A DNA stretch of 64,000 nt from Catellatospora bangladeshensis. Its GTDB lineage: Bacteria; Actinomycetota; Actinomycetes; Mycobacteriales; Micromonosporaceae. Where the stretch lies: positions 1-64,000 of the forward strand of contig NZ_BONF01000016.1 of assembly GCF_016862575.1 (NCBI RefSeq). The letters run 5' to 3'. A program made the translations under genes and the position numbers. The notes beneath the pieces were generated by a model. It saw only the letters and a list, made by a program, of their open reading frames with translations, searched no databases and had not been told where the DNA came from. Shown piece after piece: positions 29,292 through 38,594 of the stretch; position 1 is the first letter of the stretch; every line of letters starts with the position of its first letter.

Positions 29292-29918
29292 GTGTCGATG
29301 TTGGTCGACTTCGGCGGGGAGCGGCTGGCAGTGACCCCCGCTGTCGCGCTGGACGGCGACCATGGCGCGACGATCCGCGCGGCCGTCTACGACGGGCGCC
29401 TGCTGCGCTTCCCCGATCCGGAGTGGCGCTGCGTCTACCTGGGTGCGGGCGAGGAGAAGGCCTGCTTCGGGGTGCGCGACGGTGCCGGACGCATGTTCGT
29501 GCTGGAGGTCCTCGACGAGCGCACCTACCTCAACGGGCGTTTCGTCGGCGGGACCTACTTCGGCGATCACCGCGTGCCGGGACTGGCCGGGGTGCCCAAG
29601 TCGCCGGGTGCGGCCATCGGCCTGCGCTTCACCGGCCTGGTCAAGGCCAGACAATGGGTGTACGGGCACGAGTGGGCGCGTTTCCGCTGGCGCCCCGACC
29701 GGCCCTCCCCACTGGACGCCCCGCTCACCGCGTACCTGCGGCTGGTCCTCGGCGGCCGGTACGCCCGCTACCACCGGCACTACCGCGACGTGCACGAGCG
29801 CAACGTGCTGTTCGAGGTCCGCCCGGCGCGGGCGAGGGGGGTGCCGGTGGTCACCCGCGACCTGCACGGCCGGATCGGGCTGCGGCGGGTCGGCCTGCAG
29901 CCGATCGACCTGCGCTAG
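29292..29918 (+). CDS. Conserved hypothetical protein, 208 residues
   Basis: A soluble, basic, beta-rich protein (YDGRLLRFPDPEWRCVYLG near residue 35, YRDVHERNVLFEVRP near 165). GGAGGAG lies nine bases before the GTG; an ATG two codons on is possible. Its TAG stop overlaps the convergent neighbour's stop in CTAG. Two 22-bp direct repeats precede it. I recognise no family; no catalytic motif stands out. Confidence 0.6.
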   Translation: MSMLVDFGGERLAVTPAVALDGDHGATIRAAVYDGRLLRFPDPEWRCVYLGAGEEKACFGVRDGAGRMFVLEVLDERTYLNGRFVGGTYFGDHRVPGLAGVPKSPGAAIGLRFTGLVKARQWVYGHEWARFRWRPDRPSPLDAPLTAYLRLVLGGRYARYHRHYRDVHERNVLFEVRPARARGVPVVTRDLHGRIGLRRVGLQPIDLR

Positions 29919-30085
29919 ACCCCGGCGACCCAGTAGAGCTGCTTGTGCCCGCGCGCCTCGAACTCGGCGGCCAGCGCCTCAGCCTCCTCGCGGGTGGCAC
30001 ACCGGCGCACCTCGTACCGGTTGCCGTTGTCGTCCTGCCGCCACACCACCCAGGGACGGTCGGATCCGGTCGGCTCACTGGGCAT
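29915..30085 (-). CDS. Small conserved protein, SPOR-like
   Basis: A 56-residue ORF: MPSEPTGSDRPWVVWRQDD, then RYEVRRCATREEAEALAAEF and GHKQLYWVAGV. The pattern of a beta strand, a helix with EEAEALAAEF and a final strand is that of one SPOR-like repeat, and similar short proteins are common in actinomycetes. The stop codon shares CTAG with the convergent gene. It lies directly downstream of the DUF234-type ATPase gene. Confidence 0.65.
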   Translation of the reverse strand: MPSEPTGSDRPWVVWRQDDNGNRYEVRRCATREEAEALAAEFEARGHKQLYWVAGV

Positions 30086-30092
30086 CGGCGGG

Positions 30093-31568
30093 TCACTCCC
30101 CGTGGTAGAGGCGGGCGAGATCGATCAGCTCCACGTCGCCACTGCTCGTGGCGGCCGAGCGCAGGGCCGGGGTGAAGCCTGCGCGGCTGAACAGCAGCAG
30201 CCGTGCGGGGTCCGGGGTCACGTTGCCCGGCAGCAGTTCCCGGATGTGCCGGAGGCGGTGCAGTTCGGCCTCGCCGACCTGCTTGCCGGTAGCCTTGACC
30301 TCGCCGATCGCCAGCACCCGGCGTGGTTCGAAGGGCTCCTCACGCAGTGCCACCACGTCGATCTCGTGCCCCTGGCCGTGCTCGCGGCAGGGCACCACGG
30401 CGGATCGGACCTGATTGGGCCAGCCGCCGAGGGTGGCTTCGGCGGCGTGGGCCTGGGTCCACTCACGGGCGAGCTGCTCCAGGTGCGGACCGTAGATTTT
30501 GGCCGAGACGGTGTCGGCCTTGCTGTGCCAGACCCGTTCCCCCTGGCGCAGCGCGAACGCCGGGTCGTTGCCGACGATGACGAGCTGGTGGAAGCGGATG
30601 AGCGGCTCGGCGACGAGGTAGGACGGCCGCTGCTGGCGCAGCGCGTCCTCGGTCCGGTCGATGAGCCGCACGCTCTCCAGGACCGCCAGCGGGTGCCCGA
30701 GCGCGGTGTCGGGCCGGCCGAGGATGTTGGCGATCTCGGAGCGCCGGTGCGCGCCCCGGCTGATCGCGGCGAGCACCGCGAAGTACAGCGCCGGGTCGGC
30801 GATCTCGGTCTGCTGCCGCAGCAGCACGTCTCCCTCGTGGAACATCACCGAGGCGGGGTTGAGCAGGCGGTCCACCACCCACTCGTCGAACTCGCCGGTC
30901 TCGCGTGGCGCCGTCTCCGACATGGCCAGGTAAGCCGGGGTGCCGCCGACGAGGGCGTGCAGCCGGAACGCCAGCTCCGGGTCCGTGGCGGACCAGAACG
31001 CTGCCGCGTCGCGGAAGCCGAGCGGGTGCACGAGCAGCTCCAGTGAGGCCCGCCCGCGCAACGGGGCGGTGCCGCCGAGCACGTTGCGCATGGTGGTCAT
31101 GGCACTGCCGCAGAGGATGAGGCGGGCCTGGCTGCTGCCGCCGCGATTATGCGGCTCCAGCGCGATCTGCAGGTGGGACGCGATGCCGTCGACGCTGTCG
31201 AGCAGGTAGGAGAACTCGTCGAGCACCACGGTGACGGGTGCGCGCTCGCCGAGGCTGAGCAGTGCGTCGACGGCGGCCGGCCAGGCCGCGAACTGCGCCG
31301 GGGTGTGCCCGGTGAACCGGTGGTAGGCGGCGCTGAGCGCGGCGAGGTTCTGGTCGGCGGACTGCTGGGCGGCGGTGAACATGAAGCCGCCGGTGGCCTG
31401 GGTCAGCTGGGACAGCAGGAACGTCTTGCCCTGCCGGCGCCGCCCGTAGACCAGGCCCAGCGCCGCGCCGGGCCTGCTCTGCGTGGCGAACTGCGCCAGC
31501 GCACGCCACTCGTGCTCGCGGTCGAACAGCTCCGCGGGCTTGGCGACGGCGGGGGCGGCACGGATCAC
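30093..31568 (-). CDS. DUF234-type (archaeal-type) AAA ATPase
   Basis: A 491-residue P-loop ATPase. Walker A is YGRRRQGKTFLL (about residues 41-52), Walker B is VTVVLDEFSYLL (about 112-123), and a sensor LILCGSAMTTM follows. A winged-helix region comes near 285-320. The C-terminal third matches DUF234, a restriction-endonuclease-like domain (IDVVALREE...GEVKATGK, with the D-ExK pattern). The GTG start at 31568 is only 5 bases from an AT-rich palindrome, so the mRNA may be leaderless. Such genes are widespread, probably selfish or defence-like, with no proven function. Confidence 0.8.
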   Translation of the reverse strand: MIRAAPAVAKPAELFDREHEWRALAQFATQSRPGAALGLVYGRRRQGKTFLLSQLTQATGGFMFTAAQQSADQNLAALSAAYHRFTGHTPAQFAAWPAAVDALLSLGERAPVTVVLDEFSYLLDSVDGIASHLQIALEPHNRGGSSQARLILCGSAMTTMRNVLGGTAPLRGRASLELLVHPLGFRDAAAFWSATDPELAFRLHALVGGTPAYLAMSETAPRETGEFDEWVVDRLLNPASVMFHEGDVLLRQQTEIADPALYFAVLAAISRGAHRRSEIANILGRPDTALGHPLAVLESVRLIDRTEDALRQQRPSYLVAEPLIRFHQLVIVGNDPAFALRQGERVWHSKADTVSAKIYGPHLEQLAREWTQAHAAEATLGGWPNQVRSAVVPCREHGQGHEIDVVALREEPFEPRRVLAIGEVKATGKQVGEAELHRLRHIRELLPGNVTPDPARLLLFSRAGFTPALRSAATSSGDVELIDLARLYHGE

Positions 31569-31573
31569 TCAGA

Positions 31574-31610
31574 AAGTATAACTCGACTTATAGTAACTCG
31601 ACTTATACTT
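31574..31610. promoter_or_regulatory. AT-rich palindrome and direct repeat at the ATPase start
   Basis: AAGTATAA (31574-31581) and TTATACTT (31603-31610) are perfect inverted arms. Between them TAACTCGACTTATA occurs twice with a 15-bp period (31579-31592, 31594-31607). The AT content stands out against the surrounding DNA. The site lies immediately before the ATPase GTG and includes the TAA stop of the upstream gene. Probably promoter plus operator of the ATPase gene. Confidence 0.6.
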
Positions 31611-33033
31611 CTTGGCGGGCCGCGCGAGCGCGCTCGGTGAGCTCACCGGCCCAGCCGAAGGCCTCCGCGATCGTGCGGTGCACGGCGGCCGCCGGGGTCG
31701 CGCCGGCCACGTCGACGTACACGGTGGCCAGGTCCAGCCGGCGCTGCCACGGTCCCTGCACCACGCGGACGCTCTGGATCCGGGCGTACGGCACCACGGT
31801 CAGCTGGCGGGTGGTCAGCCCGTCCACGGCGGCGAACCCGGCGTCGGTGAGGCCCGCGGCCAGCACCCGGTGCCGCAGCGGGGCGAGCCAGGCGGCACGG
31901 GCCGGGACCGGCGACAGCGGCAGCGCGCCGATGTCGATCCCCGGCACCGCCAGCGGGACCAGGGCGCGGGCGGTCTCCAGCGTGGCCACCGGCAGCAGCC
32001 GGTCGGTCTCGGCGCGGCTGCGCTGGCCGTCGGCGTTCACCGCGCTGTTCTGCCCCGCCACGGCGAGGGTGACCCGCAGCCAGCCCTTGCCACGCCACAG
32101 CAGCGGCCAGGTGACGGTCAGCGACTGGATGCGCTGCGGGGCCACCAGCTGGCTGCGCGTCTCCAGCAGCCCGTGCCGGATGCGCAGGCGGCCGTCGTCG
32201 GTGCGGCCCAGCCGGAAGTTCCAGAAGTTCAGGATGCGCATGACCGGCGCGCCGATGGTGCCGGCCACGGCGGTGGCCATGCTCGCGATGGCGAAGATGC
32301 CGAAGTCGCTGTTCAGCATGAGCTGGCCGACGATGTAGAGCACGGCCAGCGGGGTGAACATCACCGGCGGGGTGAGGAACTGGCTGACCACCACGTCGTT
32401 GTCGTCCACCCGGTGGAGGTCGGGCTCGTCGGGCTGCTCGGCCGCGGGCTCCCCGGCCGTCTCCGCCGAGGCCGGGACGGCGGCCGGGGTGCGGGCGGTG
32501 AGGGCCAGCAGGCGGCCGCGCAGCGCGGTGGCCTCGGCCAGCGGCAGGAACGCCAGCGGGGCCTCGGACTTGGCCGCGCCCGCCACGTCCAGCCGCAGCT
32601 CGGCCAGGCCCGCGAGCCGGGCCAGCACCGGCTGCACCACCTCGATGGACTGCAGCCGCTCCAGCGGCACCGCGCGGGTGCGCCGGAACAGCACACCCTC
32701 GTGGATGCGCAGCTCCCGGCCGATCACCTCGTAGCCGGTGAAGCGCCAGGCCACGGCGGAGTAGAGCAGGACGAGCACCAGCAGGCCGAGCACGGCCAGG
32801 GCGTAGTTCTTCGTGCCGAGGTTCTGCAGGCCGCGCCAGGAGACCGCGGCGATGACGATGATCAGCGTGCGCACGCTCTTGAGGACCGGGCTCAGCGGGT
32901 GCAGCCGCTGCCGCGCGATCATCAGCGGCCCGCCGGCCGGCGGCGCGCCGGGCACGGGCGCCGGGTCAGGGGTGCGCGGCACGGGGGTGGCCGCGCCGGT
33001 GGCCGGCTCGGGCGGGTGCGCGGGCGAGGTCAT
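31603..33033 (-). CDS. bPH2/YdbT-type membrane protein with PH domains
   Basis: A 476-residue membrane protein. After a disordered Pro-rich start come two helices (about 50-68 and 76-95), a bacterial PH (bPH2, DUF304) domain with GYEVIGRELRIHEGVLFRR, two further helices (about 222-262), and two more bPH2-type domains. This is the YdbT architecture of Bacillus, where YdbS-YdbT give resistance to certain membrane-acting bacteriocins. Its start overlaps the end of the YdbS-like gene (ATGA). Its stop lies within the AT-rich palindrome before the ATPase gene. Confidence 0.85.
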   Translation of the reverse strand: MTSPAHPPEPATGAATPVPRTPDPAPVPGAPPAGGPLMIARQRLHPLSPVLKSVRTLIIVIAAVSWRGLQNLGTKNYALAVLGLLVLVLLYSAVAWRFTGYEVIGRELRIHEGVLFRRTRAVPLERLQSIEVVQPVLARLAGLAELRLDVAGAAKSEAPLAFLPLAEATALRGRLLALTARTPAAVPASAETAGEPAAEQPDEPDLHRVDDNDVVVSQFLTPPVMFTPLAVLYIVGQLMLNSDFGIFAIASMATAVAGTIGAPVMRILNFWNFRLGRTDDGRLRIRHGLLETRSQLVAPQRIQSLTVTWPLLWRGKGWLRVTLAVAGQNSAVNADGQRSRAETDRLLPVATLETARALVPLAVPGIDIGALPLSPVPARAAWLAPLRHRVLAAGLTDAGFAAVDGLTTRQLTVVPYARIQSVRVVQGPWQRRLDLATVYVDVAGATPAAAVHRTIAEAFGWAGELTERARAARQEV

Positions 33034-33557
33034 AGCCCCTCACCGGCGTCCTCGCCGAGGGCCGCGAGCCGGTCGCGCAGCCGGGCCGCCTCGGCGGGCT
33101 CCAGGCCGGGCACGGTGGCGTCCGAGGCGGCGGCGGCCGTGTGCAGCTGCACGGTGGCCAGGCCGAAGGCGCGTTCGAGCGGGCCCGCGACGACGTCGAC
33201 GAACTGCATGCGGGCATACGGCACGATCGACAGATGGCGCACCATGCGCCCGTGCCGGACCAGCAGGTCGCGCTCGCGCTCGGCGTAGCCGTAGGAGCGG
33301 GCGGCGCGGACCGCGACCACGGCGCGGGTCACGTCGAGCACGACCACCACGACGGCGCCGATCACGGCCCACCGGGTGCTCCAGAGCACGCCGACGACGG
33401 CGCACGCGGCCAGCAGCACGGCGGTGTTGATGACGACCCGGGTCAGCTCCAGCCAGACCAGGCGGGGCGAGACGGGGCGCCAGGTGACCTCGCCCGGCCA
33501 CGGGTCGAGCGGGCCGGGGGCCGGTGCGGCGTACGGGACGGGGTGCGGCTCGGTCAC
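33030..33557 (-). CDS. bPH2/YdbS-type membrane protein
   Basis: A 175-residue protein with two helices (about 40-58 and 63-82) followed by one bPH2 domain (SYGYAERERDLLVRHGRMVRHLSIVPYARMQ). It is the YdbS half of a YdbS-YdbT pair and overlaps the ydbT-like gene by four bases. It acts in the membrane, probably together with the YdbT-like protein. Confidence 0.85.
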   Translation of the reverse strand: MTEPHPVPYAAPAPGPLDPWPGEVTWRPVSPRLVWLELTRVVINTAVLLAACAVVGVLWSTRWAVIGAVVVVVLDVTRAVVAVRAARSYGYAERERDLLVRHGRMVRHLSIVPYARMQFVDVVAGPLERAFGLATVQLHTAAAASDATVPGLEPAEAARLRDRLAALGEDAGEGL

Positions 33558-33574
33558 GTTTCGACCATAGACGA

Positions 33575-33775
33575 TCAGGTCAGCGGCAGCGTCTCGCGAA
33601 GGAACCCGCGTGCGGACAGGAAGTCGGCCAGCACCTGCCGGTGCTCGTCGCAGGCCAGCCAGGTCTTGCGCCGGGCGGGGTCGTGCAGCTTCGGGTTGTT
33701 CCAGCGCAGCTCCCAGACGGCCGCGGCGCGGCAGCCCTTGCGCGAGCAGATCAGGGGTGCGTCGGCCTCGGTCAC
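33575..33775 (-). CDS. Small cysteine-containing conserved protein
   Basis: A 66-residue protein with GTG start. It has cysteines in LICSRKGCRAAAVWELRWNN and in WLACDEHRQ, forming a CxxxxC...C-H pattern that could bind zinc. Similar proteins are common in actinomycetes, with the phrase NNPKLHDPARRKTWLACDEH conserved; function unknown. It is the likely first gene of the minus-strand run toward the YdbS-like gene, 17 bases away. Confidence 0.75.
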   Translation of the reverse strand: MTEADAPLICSRKGCRAAAVWELRWNNPKLHDPARRKTWLACDEHRQVLADFLSARGFLRETLPLT

Positions 33776-33807
33776 GGGCTGGAGCCTACCGAGCCGGGGC
33801 GGGCATG

Positions 33808-33890
33808 AAAAAAGCCGAGCTGCTGCTCGGCGGGTGAGGTGCTGTGTTGTTTGGCGTGCCGGGCGGCCACGGGGGAAGCCGCCCGGCAAC
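33808..33890 (-). ncRNA. Candidate small RNA with intrinsic terminator
   Basis: On the minus strand a -10 box TAGTAT (33897-33902) precedes a stem GCCGGGCGGC/GCCGCCCGGC with a C-rich loop, then an A/C-rich single-stranded stretch, then a perfect terminator hairpin GCCGAGC/GCTCGGC (33814-33831) followed by six T. No minus-strand gene lies upstream that would need this terminator, which argues for an independent RNA of about 83 bases. The rest of the gap to 34079 shows nothing else clear. No known RNA family fits. Confidence 0.5.
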
Positions 33891-34079
33891 GCACGAATAC
33901 TAACCACGCGCCGGGCGCGGAGGGAAGAGCGGTCCGGCATCCGATCGGATGAAATCGAACGCCGCCTCATCGGCGCCCGGCTTGCAATGGGTTGGGGCGA
34001 ATCGGTGCACTACGCCGCATAAGTCGGCCGATCGTGCGAGGCTGGGGCAGGTCAGGACCGTCGTACGCGAGGAGCCGCG

Positions 34080-35123
<1,044 letters not shown>

Positions 35124-35166
35124 GGGCGGGTGTCGTCGGCGGCGCGCCGGCGCCGGGGGTGAGCCG

Positions 35167-36264
35167 ATGAGCGGGGCTGCCGCTCAGGCCATGCCCGGCA
35201 CCGGCCAGGCGGCCGTGGACGCGGCGCGCGGCGGCGGCGAGGCGGCGCTGCGCCGCCTGCAACTGCTGGTCAACCGCCGCCTGGACGGCCTGCTGCAGGG
35301 CGATTACCTCGGCCTGCTGCCCGGTGCGGGCAGCGAGGCGGGCGAGTCACGGGAGTACCGGGCGGGCGACGACGTGCGCCGGATGGACTGGCCGGTCACC
35401 GCCCGCACCACCGTGCCGCACGTGCGGCTGACCGTCGCCGACCGGGAGCTGGAGACCTGGCTGGCCGTCGACCTGTCGCCCAGCCTGGACTTCGGCACCG
35501 CCCACATGCTCAAACGCGATCTGGTGCTGGCCGCGACGGCGGCGATGACCCACCTGACCGTACGTGGCGGCAACCGCGTCGGCGCCGTCATCAGCCGCGG
35601 TGGCGGCGAGCTGGTCCGCCGCCCCGCCCTCCCCGGCCGTCGCGAGGCGCAGGGCCTCCTGCGCACCATCGCCCGCCTCGTCGACGACGACTCCGCCCAC
35701 CGCCGCCAGCCGCCGGGCGCGGCCGGGGCGTCGGCTCGCAGTTTCGGGGAAACTGCGACAAAGGAGCCCCTGATTCGCGCAGTTTCCCCGAAACAGCGGG
35801 CCGACAAGCATGGCGCGGCCGGTGGGGGGCGGGGGGCGGACAGCCTCGGGGTGTTGATCGGGGCGTTGAACAGCCCGCCGCGGCGGCGGGGGCTGGCGGT
35901 GATCATCTCGGACTTTCTCGATCCGCCGGAGCGGTGGGCGTGGCCGCTGCGCAAGCTGGCCACCCGGCACGAGGTGCTGGCGATCGAGGTGCTCGACCCG
36001 TGCGAGCTGGAGCTGCCCGACGCGGGCGTGCTGGAGCTGCTCGACCCGGAGACGGGCATCCTGCACGAGGTGCAGACCGGTGACCGGGGGCTGCGCCGCC
36101 GCTACGCCGACGCCGCCGCGCGGCAGCGGGAGCTGGTCGCCGACGCCGTACGCACGGCCGGGGCGCGGCAGGTGCGGCTGCGCACCGACTCGGACTGGCT
36201 GCTGGACCTGGTGCGTTTCGTCGCCGCCCAGCGGCACCGCCGGACCCGCGGGGGGAGCCGATGA
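35167..36264 (+). CDS. DUF58 protein with inserted palindrome-coded segment
   Basis: A 365-residue member of the DUF58 family that accompanies MoxR and VWA proteins. The signature LLPGAGSEAGESREYRAGDD (about residues 51-70) and DVRRMDWPVTART are normal, and the VWA-like core resumes at LGVLIGALNSP. Residues about 191-211 (SFGETATKEPLIRAVSPKQR) are coded by a family D palindrome (35737-35798) whose other copy is intergenic at 47500. The insertion keeps the frame and lies in a probably disordered loop. This explains the length, larger than usual for the family. The gene ends in a 4-base overlap with the VWA gene. Confidence 0.88.
   Translation: MSGAAAQAMPGTGQAAVDAARGGGEAALRRLQLLVNRRLDGLLQGDYLGLLPGAGSEAGESREYRAGDDVRRMDWPVTARTTVPHVRLTVADRELETWLAVDLSPSLDFGTAHMLKRDLVLAATAAMTHLTVRGGNRVGAVISRGGGELVRRPALPGRREAQGLLRTIARLVDDDSAHRRQPPGAAGASARSFGETATKEPLIRAVSPKQRADKHGAAGGGRGADSLGVLIGALNSPPRRRGLAVIISDFLDPPERWAWPLRKLATRHEVLAIEVLDPCELELPDAGVLELLDPETGILHEVQTGDRGLRRRYADAAARQRELVADAVRTAGARQVRLRTDSDWLLDLVRFVAAQRHRRTRGGSR
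35737..35798. repeat. Palindrome family D, copy inside the DUF58 gene
   Basis: CAGTTTCGGGGAAACTGC (left) and CGCAGTTTCCCCGAAAC (right) match the intergenic copy at 47500-47559; the right side shares GATTCGCGCAGTTTCCCCG plus AAAC exactly. It is translated in frame as part of the protein. Confidence 0.9.
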
Positions 36265-37220
36265 TCCGTTTCCTGGAGCCGTGGTGGCTGCTGGCGCTGC
36301 TGCCGGTGCTGGCGCTGGCCGCCGCGTACGCCTTCCGGCACCTGCTGCGCCGGTTCCGCCGGGACACCGCGCTGCCGTTCAGCAACCTGGAGCTGCTGCG
36401 CTCGCTGGTGCCGCGCGGGCTCGGCTGGCGCCGCCACGTGGCCGCCGCGACGTTCCTCGCCGCACTGTTCGCGCTGGTGGCGGCGCTGGCGCGGCCGTCG
36501 CTGGAGGTGGAGGAGCCGCTGGAGCGGGCGACCATCATCCTGGCCATCGACGTGTCCCTGTCCATGCAGGCGGGCGACGTCGAGCCGACCCGGATGGAGG
36601 CCGCGCAGTCGGCGGCCAAGGAGTTCGTGGGCGAGCTGCCCGGGTCGTACAACCTGGGCCTGGTGTCCTTCGCCAAGTCGGCGAACGTGCTGGTGTCGCC
36701 GGGCAAGGACCGCGAGGCGGTGACCGAGGCGATCGACGCGCTGCAGATGGCGGAGGCGACGGCGACCGGCGAGGCGGTGCTGACCTCGCTGGACGCGATC
36801 AAGGCGGTGCCGGGGGCCGGGGCGGAGGGCCCGCCGCCCGCCCGGATCGTGCTGCTGTCGGACGGGTATCGCACGTACGGCCGCTCGATCGAGGAGGCGG
36901 CCGCGGCGGCGGTCGAGGCGAACGTGCCGGTGACCACGATCGCTTTCGGCACCGACACCGGCGTGGTCGACATCGCGGGGCAGATGCAGCGGGTGCCGGT
37001 GGACCGGGAGGCGCTGGCGCAGCTGGCGGAGACCACCGGCGGCTTCTTCTACGAAGCGGCGTCGGCGGCCGAGCTGACCCAGGTCTACCAGGACATGGGC
37101 TCGTCCATCGGGCACCGCTCGGTGCCGAAGGAGATCGGCCAGTGGTTCGCCGGGGTGGCGCTGCTGTTCGGCCTGGCGGCGGGGGCGCTCAGCCTGCTGT
37201 GGGCGTCGCGGCTGCCCTGA
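36261..37220 (+). CDS. VWA-domain membrane protein
   Basis: A 319-residue protein with two N-terminal helices (about 7-25 and 60-78), a von Willebrand A domain (about 90-280) and a C-terminal helix (about 295-315), the BatA-like layout. The MIDAS motif is DVSLS (about 96-100), the later metal-site residues lie in TGEAVLTSL and LLSDGYRT. It probably works with MoxR and the DUF58 protein. The start overlaps the DUF58 stop. The TGA stop is the first three bases of a family A palindrome. Confidence 0.9.
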   Translation: MIRFLEPWWLLALLPVLALAAAYAFRHLLRRFRRDTALPFSNLELLRSLVPRGLGWRRHVAAATFLAALFALVAALARPSLEVEEPLERATIILAIDVSLSMQAGDVEPTRMEAAQSAAKEFVGELPGSYNLGLVSFAKSANVLVSPGKDREAVTEAIDALQMAEATATGEAVLTSLDAIKAVPGAGAEGPPPARIVLLSDGYRTYGRSIEEAAAAAVEANVPVTTIAFGTDTGVVDIAGQMQRVPVDREALAQLAETTGGFFYEAASAAELTQVYQDMGSSIGHRSVPKEIGQWFAGVALLFGLAAGALSLLWASRLP

Positions 37221-37288
37221 TCAGCCGACCTGCCTGGCAGACGGGCGTATCCGGGACACGCACGCCTGCCAGGCAGGTCCGGTGATCG
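37218..37288. repeat. Palindrome family A, copy 3
   Basis: TGATCAGCCGACCTGCCTGGCAG pairs with CTGCCAGGCAGGTCCGGTGATCG in outline. The first bases supply the stop codon of the VWA gene. It lies between the 3' ends of that gene and the minus-strand micro-gene. Confidence 0.82.
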
Positions 37289-37336
37289 GTGGTACGGCGC
37301 GCCGGCGCCGTCGCGGGCGCGCGCTGCCGGCCGCGC

Positions 37337-37420
37337 TCAGCGGACGCTGACCAGCAGGAAGACGGCTCCGACCCAGGCCGCGGCGAGGGTGAAGCCCAGC
37401 GGGGCGAGGTAACGGCTCAT
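37337..37420 (-). CDS. 27-residue membrane micropeptide
   Basis: MSRYLAPLGFTLAAAWVGAV continues with FLLVSVR: a short basic N terminus and one helix of about 20 residues. GGAGCC stands at a good distance before the ATG. It is the last ORF in the minus-strand leader region 37337-37777, 158 bases after the 17-codon ORF. Codon use at third positions is G/C-rich as in genes. No family recognised. Confidence 0.45.
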   Translation of the reverse strand: MSRYLAPLGFTLAAAWVGAVFLLVSVR

Positions 37421-37578
37421 GACTGGCTCCGGTGACTGTGTTGTTCCTGGGGCAACTACAGGGGCACTCGGGACGAGTCATGACCAGGTCACGGCGCAGA
37501 CCTACCGGCCAAGCGGCGGAAGCCGGCTCGGACGGGGCAGGACGCGCGGGGATGCGAGAGAGCAGCGCTTACGGAGAG

Positions 37579-37632
37579 TCAGCGCGCGGCTCGCAGGACC
37601 CGGCCATGACTCGGAGGATCGCTATCTCGCAT
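37579..37632 (-). CDS. 17-codon micro-ORF with SD and start inside a hairpin
   Basis: ATG followed by RDSDPPSHGRVLRAAR and TGA. The Shine-Dalgarno sequence AAGGAGGTGATC (minus strand, complement of 37637-37648) matches the complement of the 16S 3' end over 12 bases. SD core and ATG are paired with downstream codons in the hairpin 37613-37645. Like the micro-ORF at 3372, it ends in AAR plus stop. It may be a leader peptide controlling the membrane micropeptide downstream. Confidence 0.5.
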   Translation of the reverse strand: MRDSDPPSHGRVLRAAR

Positions 37633-37645
37633 AGCGATCACCTCC
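37613..37645 (-). promoter_or_regulatory. Hairpin sequestering SD and start codon
   Basis: On the minus strand GGAGG pairs with CCTCC, and after a two-base bulge (TG) ATCGCTAT pairs with ATAGCGAT around the loop GCGAG: 13 base pairs. GGAGG is the ribosome site, and the AT of the ATG closes the stem. This should hold translation off until the hairpin is opened. Confidence 0.65.
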
Positions 37646-37683
37646 TTAGGCCGCGGATCCAGCAAGCAAACGCCGTGATCGTA

Positions 37684-37777
37684 CCGTATGGGTGATCGTG
37701 GTCGGCATCAGCCTTCCCGGCAGGGTTTCCGTGTCCACCCGGCTGTCACCCGTTAGCGGAATCCTCCAAAGATTGTA
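37684..37777 (-). promoter_or_regulatory. Structured leader RNA domain with upstream -10 box
   Basis: On the minus strand nested stems can be drawn: CCG/CGG (37757-37759/37684-37686), GGGTGA/TCACCC (37746-37751/37690-37695), CAGCC/GGCTG (37741-37745/37709-37713), and GGGT/ACCC inside. Between them are unpaired GGACACGGAA and GCCGGGAAGGC-type segments. A -10-like TACAAT lies at 37772-37777. It has the look of a ligand-binding or protein-binding leader, but does not match a riboswitch class I know. Confidence 0.45.
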
Positions 37778-37828
37778 GTCTGATTTAGTCACGGCCCCCT
37801 ACCCGCCGTGTTCACGCGCACGTCCTAG

Positions 37829-38581
<753 letters not shown>

Positions 38582-38594
38582 CCCCCTCGCCGGG

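Noticed and set aside
33524-33808. Plus-strand frames in the gap before moxR as a gene
   Set aside because: They are mirror frames of the small Cys-containing gene on the minus strand and lack a ribosome site.
33806-33838. A plus-strand 10-codon ORF MKKAELLLGG
   Set aside because: It coincides exactly with the terminator hairpin of the minus-strand RNA and has no ribosome site.
37684-37765. A cyclic-di-AMP (ydaO) or cobalamin riboswitch
   Set aside because: GCTAAC and CCGGGAAGGC look familiar, but the order of elements and the length (about 80 bases) do not fit ydaO, and the cobalamin core GCCACTG is missing.
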